Source: JAWLBY01 sp041687455 (GTDB lineage: Bacteria; Pseudomonadota; Gammaproteobacteria; Xanthomonadales; Xanthomonadaceae). From it: a stretch of 64,000 nt of DNA. The first letter of the stretch is position 1. Each line of letters begins with the position of its first letter. Position numbers and translations under genes: made by a program. The notes under the pieces were generated by a model, which did not search any database, was not told the origin of the DNA, and saw only the letters and a list, made by a program, of their open reading frames with translations. The DNA is taken from contig JAWLBY010000001.1 of NCBI GenBank assembly GCA_041687455.1, forward strand, positions 248,001 to 312,000, in the 5' to 3' direction. Shown one piece after another: positions 47,817-55,627 of this stretch.

Positions 47817-48531
47817 GCCATCCCCGCTCAGGGTTTGGATCCTTGAGGGCAAGTATGACGCCGAAAGAGTGAACGCAACCCGGGAGGGGGGAACAGCGGA
47901 GCTGGAGCCGCGTTTGGACCCCATCGGCAGAGAAAGATCAAGGAAGGACAGGAATTCCAAAGCTCCTTCGCCTCCGCAGGAGGCGCCTGTTCGCTCGTTG
48001 CCGCTCGTCTTCGGCAAGTCCAGGCATGCGGTTGAGGCCCGCAAGATCCTTCGCTTCGCTGCCGCGGCAGGCAGATCGCCGTAACGCCGGGTTGCGTGCC
48101 GCAATCACTTGGGCACAACGACTGAAACGCGTATTCAATATCGACATCGAGACCTGTAGCGAATGCGACGGCACCGTCAAGGCCATCGTCTGCCATCGAA
48201 GTTCCGACGGTGATCCAGAAGATCCCGAATCTCCTGGATGGCAAAGCTGAACCCAACGAAACCGCCCCGCTGCCCGAGAGGCGCGCACCGCCAAACAACC
48301 GACCGTTCGATACAAGACGCTGCGACGTGAGCCCCGGCCTGTAGCTGAGGTGCTAGAGTGATCTCGTTCATCCGCGGAACAGCGGAGCGAAAAATTCGGA
48401 GGAGGCCACGTTTTGGAGTTGGGCTGAAGGCGTGGCCTGTCCTCCAAGTGACTAGTCGGCGCCCCATACAGGCACGGGTGTATCGTTTGTGGCGTAGCGA
48501 TGGGGCAACTGGGTACAGGGAGGGGCAGGAG
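47817..48531. other. Gene-poor region upstream of the cyd operon
   Basis: Apart from a broken IS91-type fragment (48026-48344), nothing coding is convincing in these 715 bases. The cyd promoter must lie in the first 150 or so. Oxygen-responsive Fnr or ArcA sites would be expected here, but I cannot point to a clear one. Confidence 0.4.
48026..48344 (+). pseudogene. IS91-family transposase, C-terminal fragment with frameshift
   Basis: Reading from about 48086, LRAAITWAQRLKRVFNIDIE and then TCSECDGTVKAIVC match the C-terminal zinc-finger-like end of IS91/IS801-type transposases. An extra base near 48194 shifts the frame; in the next frame the match continues (IEVPTVIQKIPNLLDGKAEP and the Pro/Arg-rich tail) to a TAG at 48342-48344. 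The catalytic N-terminal part is missing. It is a decayed remnant. Confidence 0.75.
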
Positions 48532-49254
48532 TTGGAAAAAAAAGCATTCCTCGTGGGACTGATGACGCTGGTGTTGGCGGCTTGTGGAGGTCGCAGCGAG
48601 TTCGAAGAGAAGATCCCCAAGCCGGATTGGTTCGGCTCGACGGCGGCCCCGAAAGTCGGGTCCGCGGCGGATGTCAGCTCACTTTGGCAGTCGAAGGAGC
48701 GGTGCTGCGTAGAAGAAGCGCAGTTGCTGGCGAACAACCGCGAGTTCTACAAGAGCTGTTACAACGGGATCGTAGACCACGCCAATGACGATGAGTTGGT
48801 GGTGAAATGCCTCTGGTTGATGGGCGCGGGCGCGCCGAGCGAGCAGCAGGTCCCCATCAGACAGTACTTGGTGGACAAATACAGTGACCATCGCAACAGC
48901 ACTGAAGACTGCGTCAATTGCTCCCCGGGGGACACGGTCACGCGAGTGACTGCAGAGTTGGCCAATCTGCGCTTCAACAGGGGCGAGGTGGAAGCAGCGA
49001 TAGGACTTGTCGAGAACGTCCTTGACGGGCGAGGCAACGAAACGAGTCTTTGGGTGCAAACCGAGACTTATGCGGCGCTTGGGCGGATGTATCTGGCATC
49101 TTCCGTTACCGCGGCGAGAAAGGAACGCATTGCCACTGCCTACGAGCGGCTGAAGCGAGCAAGCATGTCCAACTCGACGGTGGAGCGTCGGATCGAGGGA
49201 CTCGCCAACGTATATTCCGACGTGAATGCAAGTCTGGAGAACAACGGGGGATAG
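48532..49254 (+). CDS. Lipoprotein of unknown function, lower-GC gene
   Basis: A 240-residue lipoprotein from a TTG start at 48532, preceded by GGGAGGGGCAGGAG. MEKKAFLVGLMTLVLAAC is a lipoprotein signal with the lipobox cysteine at 18. The mature part has several cysteines (ERCCVEEA, YKSCYNG, EDCVNCS) and a helical second half (EVEAAIGLVENVLDG, YAALGRMYLASSVTAARK) reminiscent of tetratricopeptide repeats. Codons are visibly less GC-rich than in the rest of the window, which suggests recent acquisition. It lies between two broken transposase fragments. I do not recognise the family. Confidence 0.7.
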   Translation: MEKKAFLVGLMTLVLAACGGRSEFEEKIPKPDWFGSTAAPKVGSAADVSSLWQSKERCCVEEAQLLANNREFYKSCYNGIVDHANDDELVVKCLWLMGAGAPSEQQVPIRQYLVDKYSDHRNSTEDCVNCSPGDTVTRVTAELANLRFNRGEVEAAIGLVENVLDGRGNETSLWVQTETYAALGRMYLASSVTAARKERIATAYERLKRASMSNSTVERRIEGLANVYSDVNASLENNGG

Positions 49255-49416
49255 GCCGCGATATTCGGCAAGGTAGCCGAGCCGTTCGGAATCCGCGTAG
49301 TGACTGCCGCGCACATAGTCATCGAACTGGCGGAACTGTCGTTCTTTCAGCCGGGCTCCTGTGGCCTCTGGTCGCTGTCCAGGGCCAGCTACCCGAATAC
49401 ACCTGTCCGCTAGCGC

Positions 49417-49735
49417 CTATGGGTCTCCGACGAATATGCCGTCGACCACACAGACGTGAAAGTGCCAGTGCTCGTTCAGGCTGGAACCGAACCGCTGCAC
49501 ATAGCTGATCGCAGCGAGTTGACTATCGGTCGTGCCGCACGCCCCACGCAGCGCCCGTCCTGTCGCACCGAGAAAGATCGCCAGCACCCGCGTCGCCAGC
49601 TTCGCATCGGCGGACAAGGCCGGTCGCAGCAGCCGCTTCGGTAGAGCACATCCGCTGCCGCTCCGGCACCCGCGGCATCACCGCATTGCACAGATGCGCC
49701 GCCGTCGCCACCGTGGCTGTCAGATGCTGTCGATG
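49417..49735 (-). pseudogene. IS91-family transposase, N-terminal/central fragment
   Basis: On the minus strand, VATAAHLCNAVMPRVPERQR, then (after a frameshift near 49648) LPKRLLRPALSADAKLATRV and YVQRFGSSLNEHWHFHVCVV-DG match the central part of IS91-type Y2 transposases, including the H-F-H metal-binding motif of HUH enzymes. The frame stops at 49417, before the catalytic tyrosines. The direction is opposite to that of the C-terminal fragment at 48026-48344. The whole gap 49255-49899 otherwise holds only direct repeat B. Confidence 0.75.
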
Positions 49736-49847
49736 AAATGGTCGGCGATGCGTGCGGCGGCGAGCCGACCCGCCGGCGACAGGGCCGGTTGCGAAGCGGC
49801 GAGTTCGCTGCCATGGTCGCAGTACCCGTCCGCCAGTTCCCGCTCGT

Positions 49848-49904
49848 GCGCGTTGACCATCGGCACCGGTCGACGCCGCTCGCGCGGCGGCGCGCCGGCT
49901 CATC
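49848..49904. repeat. Direct repeat B, right border of the cyd segment
   Basis: The 57-base partner of the repeat at 44238-44291, same orientation, 50 of 54 aligned bases identical and three extra bases (GGC). Its right edge overlaps the stop codon (49900-49902) of the wax ester synthase gene. Confidence 0.7.
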
Positions 49905-51492
49905 CGGGTTTCTTGCCGGGTCGCTTGCCTCGCGTGGCGGGTGACTTCGGTGCCGGCGCCTGCCGTCCCTTGGCGGTGACGGTGGCGGTGGCCGTGGCAG
50001 CGCCGCGCCGCTTGCGGCCGGCGGCTTGCGGCTCGGGTTTCGCGGTCGTTGCGCTCCGCTTGCGGCGCGGCGCCGGTCCGGCAGTCGTGGCGCTGCGCCC
50101 GAATACGCAGGCTTCCAGTTCGTCGAGCGCCTCGCCGGTGTATGGCGCCAGTCGCTGCATGTGCGGCAGGCTGTCGCGACAGCCGGTGAAGCCGAAATGC
50201 AGGAAGCCGGCGTAGCTCTGGCAGGTGATGTTGAGTGCCTGCCCGTGCGTGACCAGCGACACCGGGTAGGTCGCCTCGAGTCGGGCGCCGCGGAAGTACA
50301 GCGGCTGCTCCGGGCCCGGCACGTTGGAGATCGTCACGTTGAACATCGGCCGGGTGCGGCCGCCGACGCCGGTCACCAGCGACATCATGTACGGCGCCAT
50401 CAGCAGCAGCGTGTACTGCAGCATCGCCTGCCGCGGCAGGCTCTGGACGTGCTGCTTGGCGCGCCGGGTCGAGGCGCGGATCGCCTGCAGCCGCTCGCAC
50501 GGATCGTCGATGTCGGTGCCCAGCGTCGAGATGATGAAGGTGATCGCGTTGCCTTCACCGTCGTCATCGATCGGGCGCACCGACGCCGGGATGCCGGCCG
50601 TCAGCGGCTTGTCCGGCAACTCGCCGAGTTCGAGCAGGAAGCGCCGCAGCGCGGCGCCGCACAACGCCAGCACGACGTCGTTGAGGGTCGTGTCGGCGGC
50701 CTTGGCCAGCGCCCTGATCCGCGCCAGCTCGAGCCGCTGGGTCGCGAAGCGCCGCTGACCGCGGATCCGGCCGTTGATGATCGACGACGGCGTGTCGAAC
50801 GGGATCTGCAGCACGTCGTCCTTGTTGCGGATCGCGCCGAGCATGCTGCCGAAGGCGCGGGCGATGTCCGGCATCGAGCCGGCCTGCAGCCGCACCGTGT
50901 CGAGCAGTTCGGTGGCGATCTGCGCGACGGTCGCCGGCGCCGGCTCGCGTCGCTTGCGGGCGCGTTCGGGAGCGACCGCCCAGAACGGCGGCAGGTGCCG
51001 GCTCGCGGCGGGGTCGGCCGCCATCGCCCGCATCAGCAGCTTGACCCCGGCAATGCCGTCCATCAGCGAGTGGTGCACCTTCGCGTACAGCGCGAAGCGG
51101 CCGCCCTCGAGGCCTTCGATCAGCTCCAGCTCCCACGGCGGGCGGGTCAGGTCGAGCGGCTGGCTGTGCAGCCGGGCGATCAACTGGCCGAGTTCGCGCT
51201 CGCCGCCGGGCGCCGGCAGCGCCGAATGACGGACGTGGTGTTCGAGGTCGATCTCGTCGACCTCGGTCCACAACGGCACCAGGCCTTTCATCTTCGGCGA
51301 GCGCAGCCGGCGATTCCACGGCGGCTGCACCGCCCTGGCGGCACGGAACTCGGCCATGATCCGGCCGACGAAATCGGCCGGTGCGTCGTCCGGCAGGCTG
51401 AACGGCATCAGCGCGCCGACGTGCATCGGAGTCGCCTGCGATTCGACCAGCAGCCACGAGGCATCGAGCAGGTTCAGGGCACGCGTGCTCAC
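49900..51492 (-). CDS. Wax ester synthase / diacylglycerol acyltransferase (WS/DGAT) with basic tail
   Basis: A 530-residue acyltransferase using acyl-CoA to make storage wax esters or triacylglycerol. The N-terminus LLDASWLLVESQATPMHVGA and the active-site HHSLMDG (residues 140-146) are diagnostic; further blocks are LELELIEGLEGGRFALYAKV, CGAALRRFLLELGELPDKPL, and TISNVPGPEQPLYFRGARLE. The last 66 residues (about 465-530) are a low-complexity tail rich in Ala, Lys, Arg, Thr and Pro (RSATTAGPAPRRKRSATTA), like histone H1 or AlgP tails and not part of the family core. The gene ends inside a direct repeat. Confidence 0.9.
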   Translation of the reverse strand: MSTRALNLLDASWLLVESQATPMHVGALMPFSLPDDAPADFVGRIMAEFRAARAVQPPWNRRLRSPKMKGLVPLWTEVDEIDLEHHVRHSALPAPGGERELGQLIARLHSQPLDLTRPPWELELIEGLEGGRFALYAKVHHSLMDGIAGVKLLMRAMAADPAASRHLPPFWAVAPERARKRREPAPATVAQIATELLDTVRLQAGSMPDIARAFGSMLGAIRNKDDVLQIPFDTPSSIINGRIRGQRRFATQRLELARIRALAKAADTTLNDVVLALCGAALRRFLLELGELPDKPLTAGIPASVRPIDDDGEGNAITFIISTLGTDIDDPCERLQAIRASTRRAKQHVQSLPRQAMLQYTLLLMAPYMMSLVTGVGGRTRPMFNVTISNVPGPEQPLYFRGARLEATYPVSLVTHGQALNITCQSYAGFLHFGFTGCRDSLPHMQRLAPYTGEALDELEACVFGRSATTAGPAPRRKRSATTAKPEPQAAGRKRRGAATATATVTAKGRQAPAPKSPATRGKRPGKKPG

Positions 51493-51562
51493 GTCGGATT
51501 TCCGGAAGCGAACGGGAGATCAACGGTAGAAGATTGCCGATCGCGACGCCAGCGACGCACGG

Positions 51563-51925
51563 CTACGGACCGATCAGCAGCAGCAGCGCCTGTTCGACCC
51601 GGGCGACCAGGTCCGGCGGCAGCACGTGCAGCCGGTGCAGCAGCCGCGCGTTGTCGATCGCGCGGATCTGGTCGACCAGCAGTTCGGCATCGGCACCCAT
51701 CGTGCCGGCCCGCGTCAGCGGCACCCGCAACGGGAAGTTGTCGCCCGGATTCGGCGGCTGGCCGGGGGCATTGCACGGGATCACGATCGTGGTCGGGTGG
51801 CCGGCCTGGGTCAGCGCACTCGCCTGCAGCACCAGCACTGGCCGCAGCCGGCCGCGCGCCAGCGCCGGATCGACCGAATCGAGATCGGCGGCCCACAGCT
51901 CGCCACGGTGCGGGCGCGCCGTCAC
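51563..51925 (-). CDS. mazF: MazF/PemK-family endoribonuclease toxin
   Basis: A 120-residue protein with the PemK/MazF barrel pattern: RGELWAADLDS near the start, GRLRPVLVLQASALTQAG, TTIVIPCNAP and the strand LRVPLTRAG, then DQIRAIDNARLL. Typical MazF toxins cut mRNA at short motifs. It is preceded by four bases by an antitoxin-like gene on the same strand, the usual antitoxin-toxin order. It could also be a degenerate member; the residue normally acting as catalytic Arg is present in R-P-V-L-V. Confidence 0.85.
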   Translation of the reverse strand: MTARPHRGELWAADLDSVDPALARGRLRPVLVLQASALTQAGHPTTIVIPCNAPGQPPNPGDNFPLRVPLTRAGTMGADAELLVDQIRAIDNARLLHRLHVLPPDLVARVEQALLLLIGP

Positions 51926-51929
51926 CGGA

Positions 51930-52157
51930 TCAGTCGAGTCCGTCGGTCAGGCTGCCGCGCATGCCGAGCGCCTCGTCGCGACTCTGCCGGGCCAGCTTGC
52001 GCGACAGCAGCAGCAGATGGTCGGGCGGCAGCGCCGGCGCGCCGAGCGCATCGGTGATCGGCGCCAGCGTGGTCGGTGCGACCGAATCGACCGACTCGCC
52101 GCGCTGCAGCTTCGTCGCTGCGGCCGGCAAGCGGGTGATGGTGGTGATCATCGCCAT
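51930..52157 (-). CDS. Antitoxin partner of the MazF-like toxin
   Basis: A 75-residue protein ending four bases before the toxin start. It has no recognisable DNA-binding fold that I can name; MITTITRLPAAATKLQRGE and an Asp/Leu-rich second half (PPDHLLLLSRKLARQSRDEA) resemble short antitoxins. The assignment rests mainly on position and size. The ATG at 52157 has a GGAGATG stretch upstream. Confidence 0.65.
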   Translation of the reverse strand: MAMITTITRLPAAATKLQRGESVDSVAPTTLAPITDALGAPALPPDHLLLLSRKLARQSRDEALGMRGSLTDGLD

Positions 52158-52245
52158 CGCGACATCTCCGCATCGGGCACGACCACTTTAGCGCGCCGCG
52201 CCTGCCGGCGCACAATGGCGCCCTGCCGCGCGCAAGGACGCACCG

Positions 52246-53091
52246 ATGAACTACCGCCACGGATTCCACGCCGGCAACCATGCCGACGTTCTCAAGCACG
52301 TCGTGCTGCTCGGCCTGATCGCGGCGCTGGCGCGCAAGGACAGCGCGATGTTCGTGCTCGACACCCATGCCGGTCGCGGTCGCTACCGGCTCGATGGCGA
52401 GCAGGCCGGCAAGACCGGCGAGGCGGCCGGCGGCGTCGAGCGGATGCTGGCGACGTTTCCACGCAGCGCGCCGCCGGCGATCGGCCGCTACCTGGATGCA
52501 ATCCGGCGCGACAATGCGGACGGCCGCCTGCAGCTCTACCCGGGCTCGCCGTGGCTCGCCGCACAGGCATTGCGGCCGCAGGACCGGCTGGCCTGCTGCG
52601 AACTGCAATCGGAGGAAGCCGGCGCACTGCGGGCGCTGTTCGCCGCCGATCCGCGGGTCGGCGTGCACCAGCGCGACGGCTACCAGGCACTCGCCGCACT
52701 GCTGCCGCCGAAGGAGAAACGCGGGCTGGTGCTGATCGACCCGCCGTACGAGGCGCAGCTCGCCGAGTTCGACACCGCGCTGGCGGCACTGCGGCGCAGC
52801 CTCGAACGCTGGCCGACCGGCATCTACGCGCTGTGGTATCCGATCAAGCTGCGCCGCGCGCTGGGCCACTTCCAGCGCCAGGCGGCCGCACTGCCGGCAC
52901 GGCAGGTGCTGCTGGCCGAACTGCTGGTGCGCCCGGCCGACTCACCGCTGCGCATGAACGGCAGCGGCATGCTGATCCTGAACCCGCCGTGGCAGTACGA
53001 GCAGGAGCTGCAGCAGGCACTGCCGAAGCTGGTCGATGCACTGCAGGAGCAGGACGGCAGTTGGCGGCTGGACTGGCTGAAGCGGGAGTAG
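52246..53091 (+). CDS. rlmJ: 23S rRNA (adenine(2030)-N6)-methyltransferase RlmJ
   Basis: A 281-residue rRNA methyltransferase. MNYRHGFHAGNHADVLKHVV is the family's invariant start; later blocks are LDTHAGRGRYRL, YPGSPWLAAQALRPQDRL, the catalytic LIDPPYEAQ (N6-adenine DPPY motif) and LWYPIKLR. The length fits E. coli RlmJ (280). The ATG at 52246 has AAGGACG before it. It stands alone, followed by the second copy of the dispersed repeat element. Confidence 0.96.
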   Translation: MNYRHGFHAGNHADVLKHVVLLGLIAALARKDSAMFVLDTHAGRGRYRLDGEQAGKTGEAAGGVERMLATFPRSAPPAIGRYLDAIRRDNADGRLQLYPGSPWLAAQALRPQDRLACCELQSEEAGALRALFAADPRVGVHQRDGYQALAALLPPKEKRGLVLIDPPYEAQLAEFDTALAALRRSLERWPTGIYALWYPIKLRRALGHFQRQAAALPARQVLLAELLVRPADSPLRMNGSGMLILNPPWQYEQELQQALPKLVDALQEQDGSWRLDWLKRE

Positions 53092-53151
53092 CCGGCGATC
53101 CACGCCGCGCGGGCGGGCCCGACCGTCATCCTTCGATGCCTCAGGACCTGA

Positions 53152-53399
53152 CCCGGATATTTCATGAGGTCGCGGAGAATCGCCATGGATTTCGCGGGGA
53201 TCGCTCACTGCGCCGGAAGAATGCGCGAGGTACACGCTGGTCTGCCGCGATTCTCCGCTGGCGCGGCCCTCGCTTGTCCTTTGCGGCGATCGCTGCGTTG
53301 CTCCTCCCCCAAGTGGGGCCTGCCACTCGGGGTCGTCGCGCCTTGCGCTCGCCGCAAGACCCGGCGCGATCATCCGCACCCCATCATGAAATATCCGGG
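53152..53399. mobile_element. Dispersed inverted-repeat element, copy 2 (MITE-like)
   Basis: A 248-base element with intact 16-base terminal inverted repeats, CCCGGATATTTCATGA at 53152 and TCATGAAATATCCGGG ending at 53399. It matches the interior of copy 1 (5299-5567) almost base for base in the same orientation. No transposase gene is inside. It lies 60 bases after rlmJ. I see no clear target-site duplication. Confidence 0.75.
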
Positions 53400-53434
53400 C
53401 TAACAGCCGCCGGAGATCCCTGCTTCAAGTGGCG

Positions 53435-53508
53435 GAGATTTCGCTGCTGCTGCGGCGGCGGACCGATAGCCGGCGTTGCCGGCCGCAAGCGAGCGCCCGC
53501 GAAATCTC
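53435..53508. other. Long-looped inverted repeat downstream of the glycine-zipper gene
   Basis: GAGATTTCG (53435-53443) is complemented by CGAAATCTC (53500-53508) with a loop of 56 bases that itself contains CCGGCGTTGCCGG. It lies between the dispersed element and the 3' end of the minus-strand gene at 53597. It may be a terminator or a transposon scar. Confidence 0.25.
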
Positions 53509-53596
53509 TTCCCGCTCGTCCCCAGGGTTCCGAGGACGAACGGGACGCCGGTCGGGCCAGTGAGGACTCGGACGCCGGATCCCTCGCCCCGGCCGG

Positions 53597-54241
53597 TCAG
53601 CGGATCGGCGTCATGTCGATCCGGATCTGGATCCGGTCGCCCGGGTGGTAGTCGGTCGTGGTCCGGTAGATCTCCCCGCGGTAGCGATAGGTGACCTCGT
53701 AGCCGTGCATGCGCTCGTCGCGGACATAGCTGGTGCGCGGCGCGCAGCGCTGCTCGTAGACGCGAACGTGACGGCCGCGGTCGTAATAGCCGCCTCCATA
53801 GTAGCGCTGCGAATCACGCACCGCCGAATAGCCGAGCGCGGCGCCGGCCAGCGTGGCGGCGTCGCGGCCGCGGCCGGAGCCGAACTGGCTGCCGACCACG
53901 CCGCCGACGATCGCGCCGAGGATGGCCGGCGCGCGGTCGCGGCTGTCGTAACGGTAGCGGACCGGCTCGCGGTAGACGACCGGCTGGCTCCAGCATTCCT
54001 GGCGGCGGATCGGCCTGAAATCGGCCGAATAGATCGGATCGACCCGGATCACGTCGCCCCAGTCGTAGCGAACGCCGGATTCGGCCGGATAGCGGTCGTA
54101 GCGATCGCCGTAACGGTCGTAACGACGGTCCTCGTAGTAGCGGTCGCCTCGATCGTAACGGTAGTCGTACTGCGCCAGGGCCGAGCCGGACGCCGCGAGG
54201 CCGGTGATGGCCGCGGCAAGAAGCATCGACAGTCGTTTCAT
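53597..54241 (-). CDS. Secreted glycine-zipper (2TM) envelope protein
   Basis: A 214-residue protein. The signal peptide (KRLSMLLAAAITGLAASGSALA) is followed by a Tyr/Arg/Asp-rich stretch (YDYRYDRGDRYYEDRRYDRY, about 25-55), then the glycine-zipper membrane segment APAILGAIVGGVVGSQFGSG and GRDAATLAGAALGYSA, and a C-terminal domain ending RTTTDYHPGDRIQIRIDM. This resembles YcfJ-like glycine-zipper 2TM proteins of the cell envelope. Function is unknown. The ATG at 54241 has GGAGGGAG upstream. Confidence 0.82.
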   Translation of the reverse strand: MKRLSMLLAAAITGLAASGSALAQYDYRYDRGDRYYEDRRYDRYGDRYDRYPAESGVRYDWGDVIRVDPIYSADFRPIRRQECWSQPVVYREPVRYRYDSRDRAPAILGAIVGGVVGSQFGSGRGRDAATLAGAALGYSAVRDSQRYYGGGYYDRGRHVRVYEQRCAPRTSYVRDERMHGYEVTYRYRGEIYRTTTDYHPGDRIQIRIDMTPIR

Positions 54242-54318
54242 GGCGTCTCCCTCCACGCAGGCGCAATGGCCGGTATGGGACCGACGCTAGGTCGGATGCA
54301 CTTAATCCGTTGTGAACT

Positions 54319-55011
54319 TTACAAAACGCGCCGGATCCAGCCGACTACCGCCTTGACAGTAGTGTCCGCCCGTGATCCGAACAGTGGCCCGATGTGGCTG
54401 CCCGGCAACCGCAGCAGGCTGGCGCCGAGCCGGGCCGCCAGCGCAGCGCTGACCTCGACCGGCACGTCGGCGTCCTGCTCGGTGGCCAGCACCAGCAGCG
54501 GACAGCGCGGCGGCGCGACATCGATGCCGGCCCGTGCGGCGTTCATCACTGCGCCGGACTCGTCGCGCCAACGCCGAAAGGCATACAGGCAGGCGCTGTC
54601 GTCGCCGTCCGGCAGCGCTCGCCGGGTCGATTCGAAGCGCCCGGCCGTGCGCCAGCGCACCAGCGCCGGGTATGCACTGCGTGGCGGCAATTGGCCGACC
54701 TCCGGCGCCGGCGGCAACGGGTTGACCAGCACCGCTGCCCGACATGCGCCGTCGGCCGCCAGCAGCAGCGCCAGCAGGCCGCCGAGGCTGGCGCCGACCG
54801 CGACCGGCGGTTCCCCGAGCGCGGCCGCAGCAGCCTGCGCCTGGCGGCGGTAGTCGGCCAGCGTCGTTGCGACGATGCCGGCCGGCACCGGCTGCAGGTC
54901 GGGTGCCGTGACGCGCCAGCCGTCGGCCTGCAGCGCCGCCTGCCAGAGCCGCCATTCCCAACCACCGCCACCGGCACCATGCAGCAACAGGACCGGCGGC
55001 AACGGGCGCAT
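54319..55011 (-). CDS. Alpha/beta hydrolase
   Basis: A 230-residue alpha/beta hydrolase from the ATG at 55011 (GGAG nine bases upstream). A longer version begins at a GTG at 55059. Visible are PVLLLHGAGGGGWEWRLWQA (oxyanion region), the nucleophile elbow in VAVGASLGGLLALLL, LLVLATEQDADVPVEV (acid) and the catalytic His in LPGSHIGPLFG. Substrate is unknown. The gene follows a possible small cysteine-rich gene on the same strand. Confidence 0.8.
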   Translation of the reverse strand: MRPLPPVLLLHGAGGGGWEWRLWQAALQADGWRVTAPDLQPVPAGIVATTLADYRRQAQAAAAALGEPPVAVGASLGGLLALLLAADGACRAAVLVNPLPPAPEVGQLPPRSAYPALVRWRTAGRFESTRRALPDGDDSACLYAFRRWRDESGAVMNAARAGIDVAPPRCPLLVLATEQDADVPVEVSAALAARLGASLLRLPGSHIGPLFGSRADTTVKAVVGWIRRVL

Positions 55012-55045
55012 CGGATCGCTCCGCGGCGCGCTCGGCGGGCGGCGA

Positions 55046-55189
55046 TCAGTCACAGGCACAGAGCTGCTTCGCGGTCTGCAGCGACCGGGTCATGTCGACC
55101 GGCCTGCGCATGACGCTGCAACCGCAGCGGTTCGCGACGTCGAGTGCGTCCGGCGCGCGGTCCGCCCTGATCGTGGTCCCGCATGGCAT
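55046..55189 (-). CDS. Possible 47-residue cysteine-rich protein
   Basis: A short frame beginning MPCGTTIRADRAPDALDVAN and ending with CGCSVM and CACD, with six cysteines. About 42 of 47 codons end in G or C while second positions are far less GC-rich, the three-base pattern of real genes in this DNA; the other frames lack it. AGGGCG lies just before the ATG. I do not recognise it. If real, it would sit immediately upstream of the alpha/beta hydrolase gene. A redox or metal-binding role is possible. Confidence 0.4.
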   Translation of the reverse strand: MPCGTTIRADRAPDALDVANRCGCSVMRRPVDMTRSLQTAKQLCACD

Positions 55190-55235
55190 CGCCCTCATGC
55201 AGCGTTGGCCTCGCCAGCACGATTCGGCCCAGCGC

Positions 55236-55544
55236 TCAGAAACGGATCCGACCGATCAGCATGTCGCGGAACATCACCCAGTCGCCGATCAGGCTGTACA
55301 GCGGATAGCGGAACGTGGCCGGCCGGTTGTGCTCGAAAAAGAAGTGGCCGACCCAGGCGAAGCCGTAGCCGATCAGCGGCAGCGGCGCGAGCCACCATGG
55401 CGACAGCAGGCCGATCGCTACCGCGATCAGCATCAGCAGCACCAGGCCGCTGCCGACGAAATGCAGCCGGCGGCAGGTCGGATCGCTGTGCTCGGACAGG
55501 TAGTACGGATAGAAGTCGCGGAATCGGACGTAGCGTTCGGACAT
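55236..55544 (-). CDS. DUF962 / Mpo1-like membrane protein
   Basis: A 102-residue protein with helices at about 29-46 and 52-68. RFRDFYPYYLSEHSDPTCRR-L-H-F-V-G and IGYGFAWVGHFFFEHNRPAT with conserved His residues match the DUF962 family; yeast Mpo1 is an iron-dependent dioxygenase for 2-hydroxy fatty acids. The start ATG at 55544 gives MSERYVRFR. It lies downstream of mazG on the same strand, separated by 83 bases. Confidence 0.88.
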   Translation of the reverse strand: MSERYVRFRDFYPYYLSEHSDPTCRRLHFVGSGLVLLMLIAVAIGLLSPWWLAPLPLIGYGFAWVGHFFFEHNRPATFRYPLYSLIGDWVMFRDMLIGRIRF

Positions 55545-55627
55545 CGTCGCCTCGGGTCGATGCTGCCGGTCCATGCTACTGCGATTGCGGCGCGTCGGTC
55601 GCGTCGACCGCGTAACGCGGGTCGGCC

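Noticed and set aside
44238..49904. Treating the direct repeats as attL/attR of an integrative element
   Set aside because: No integrase, tRNA or excisionase gene lies between or beside them; only a repeat-bracketed segment can be claimed.
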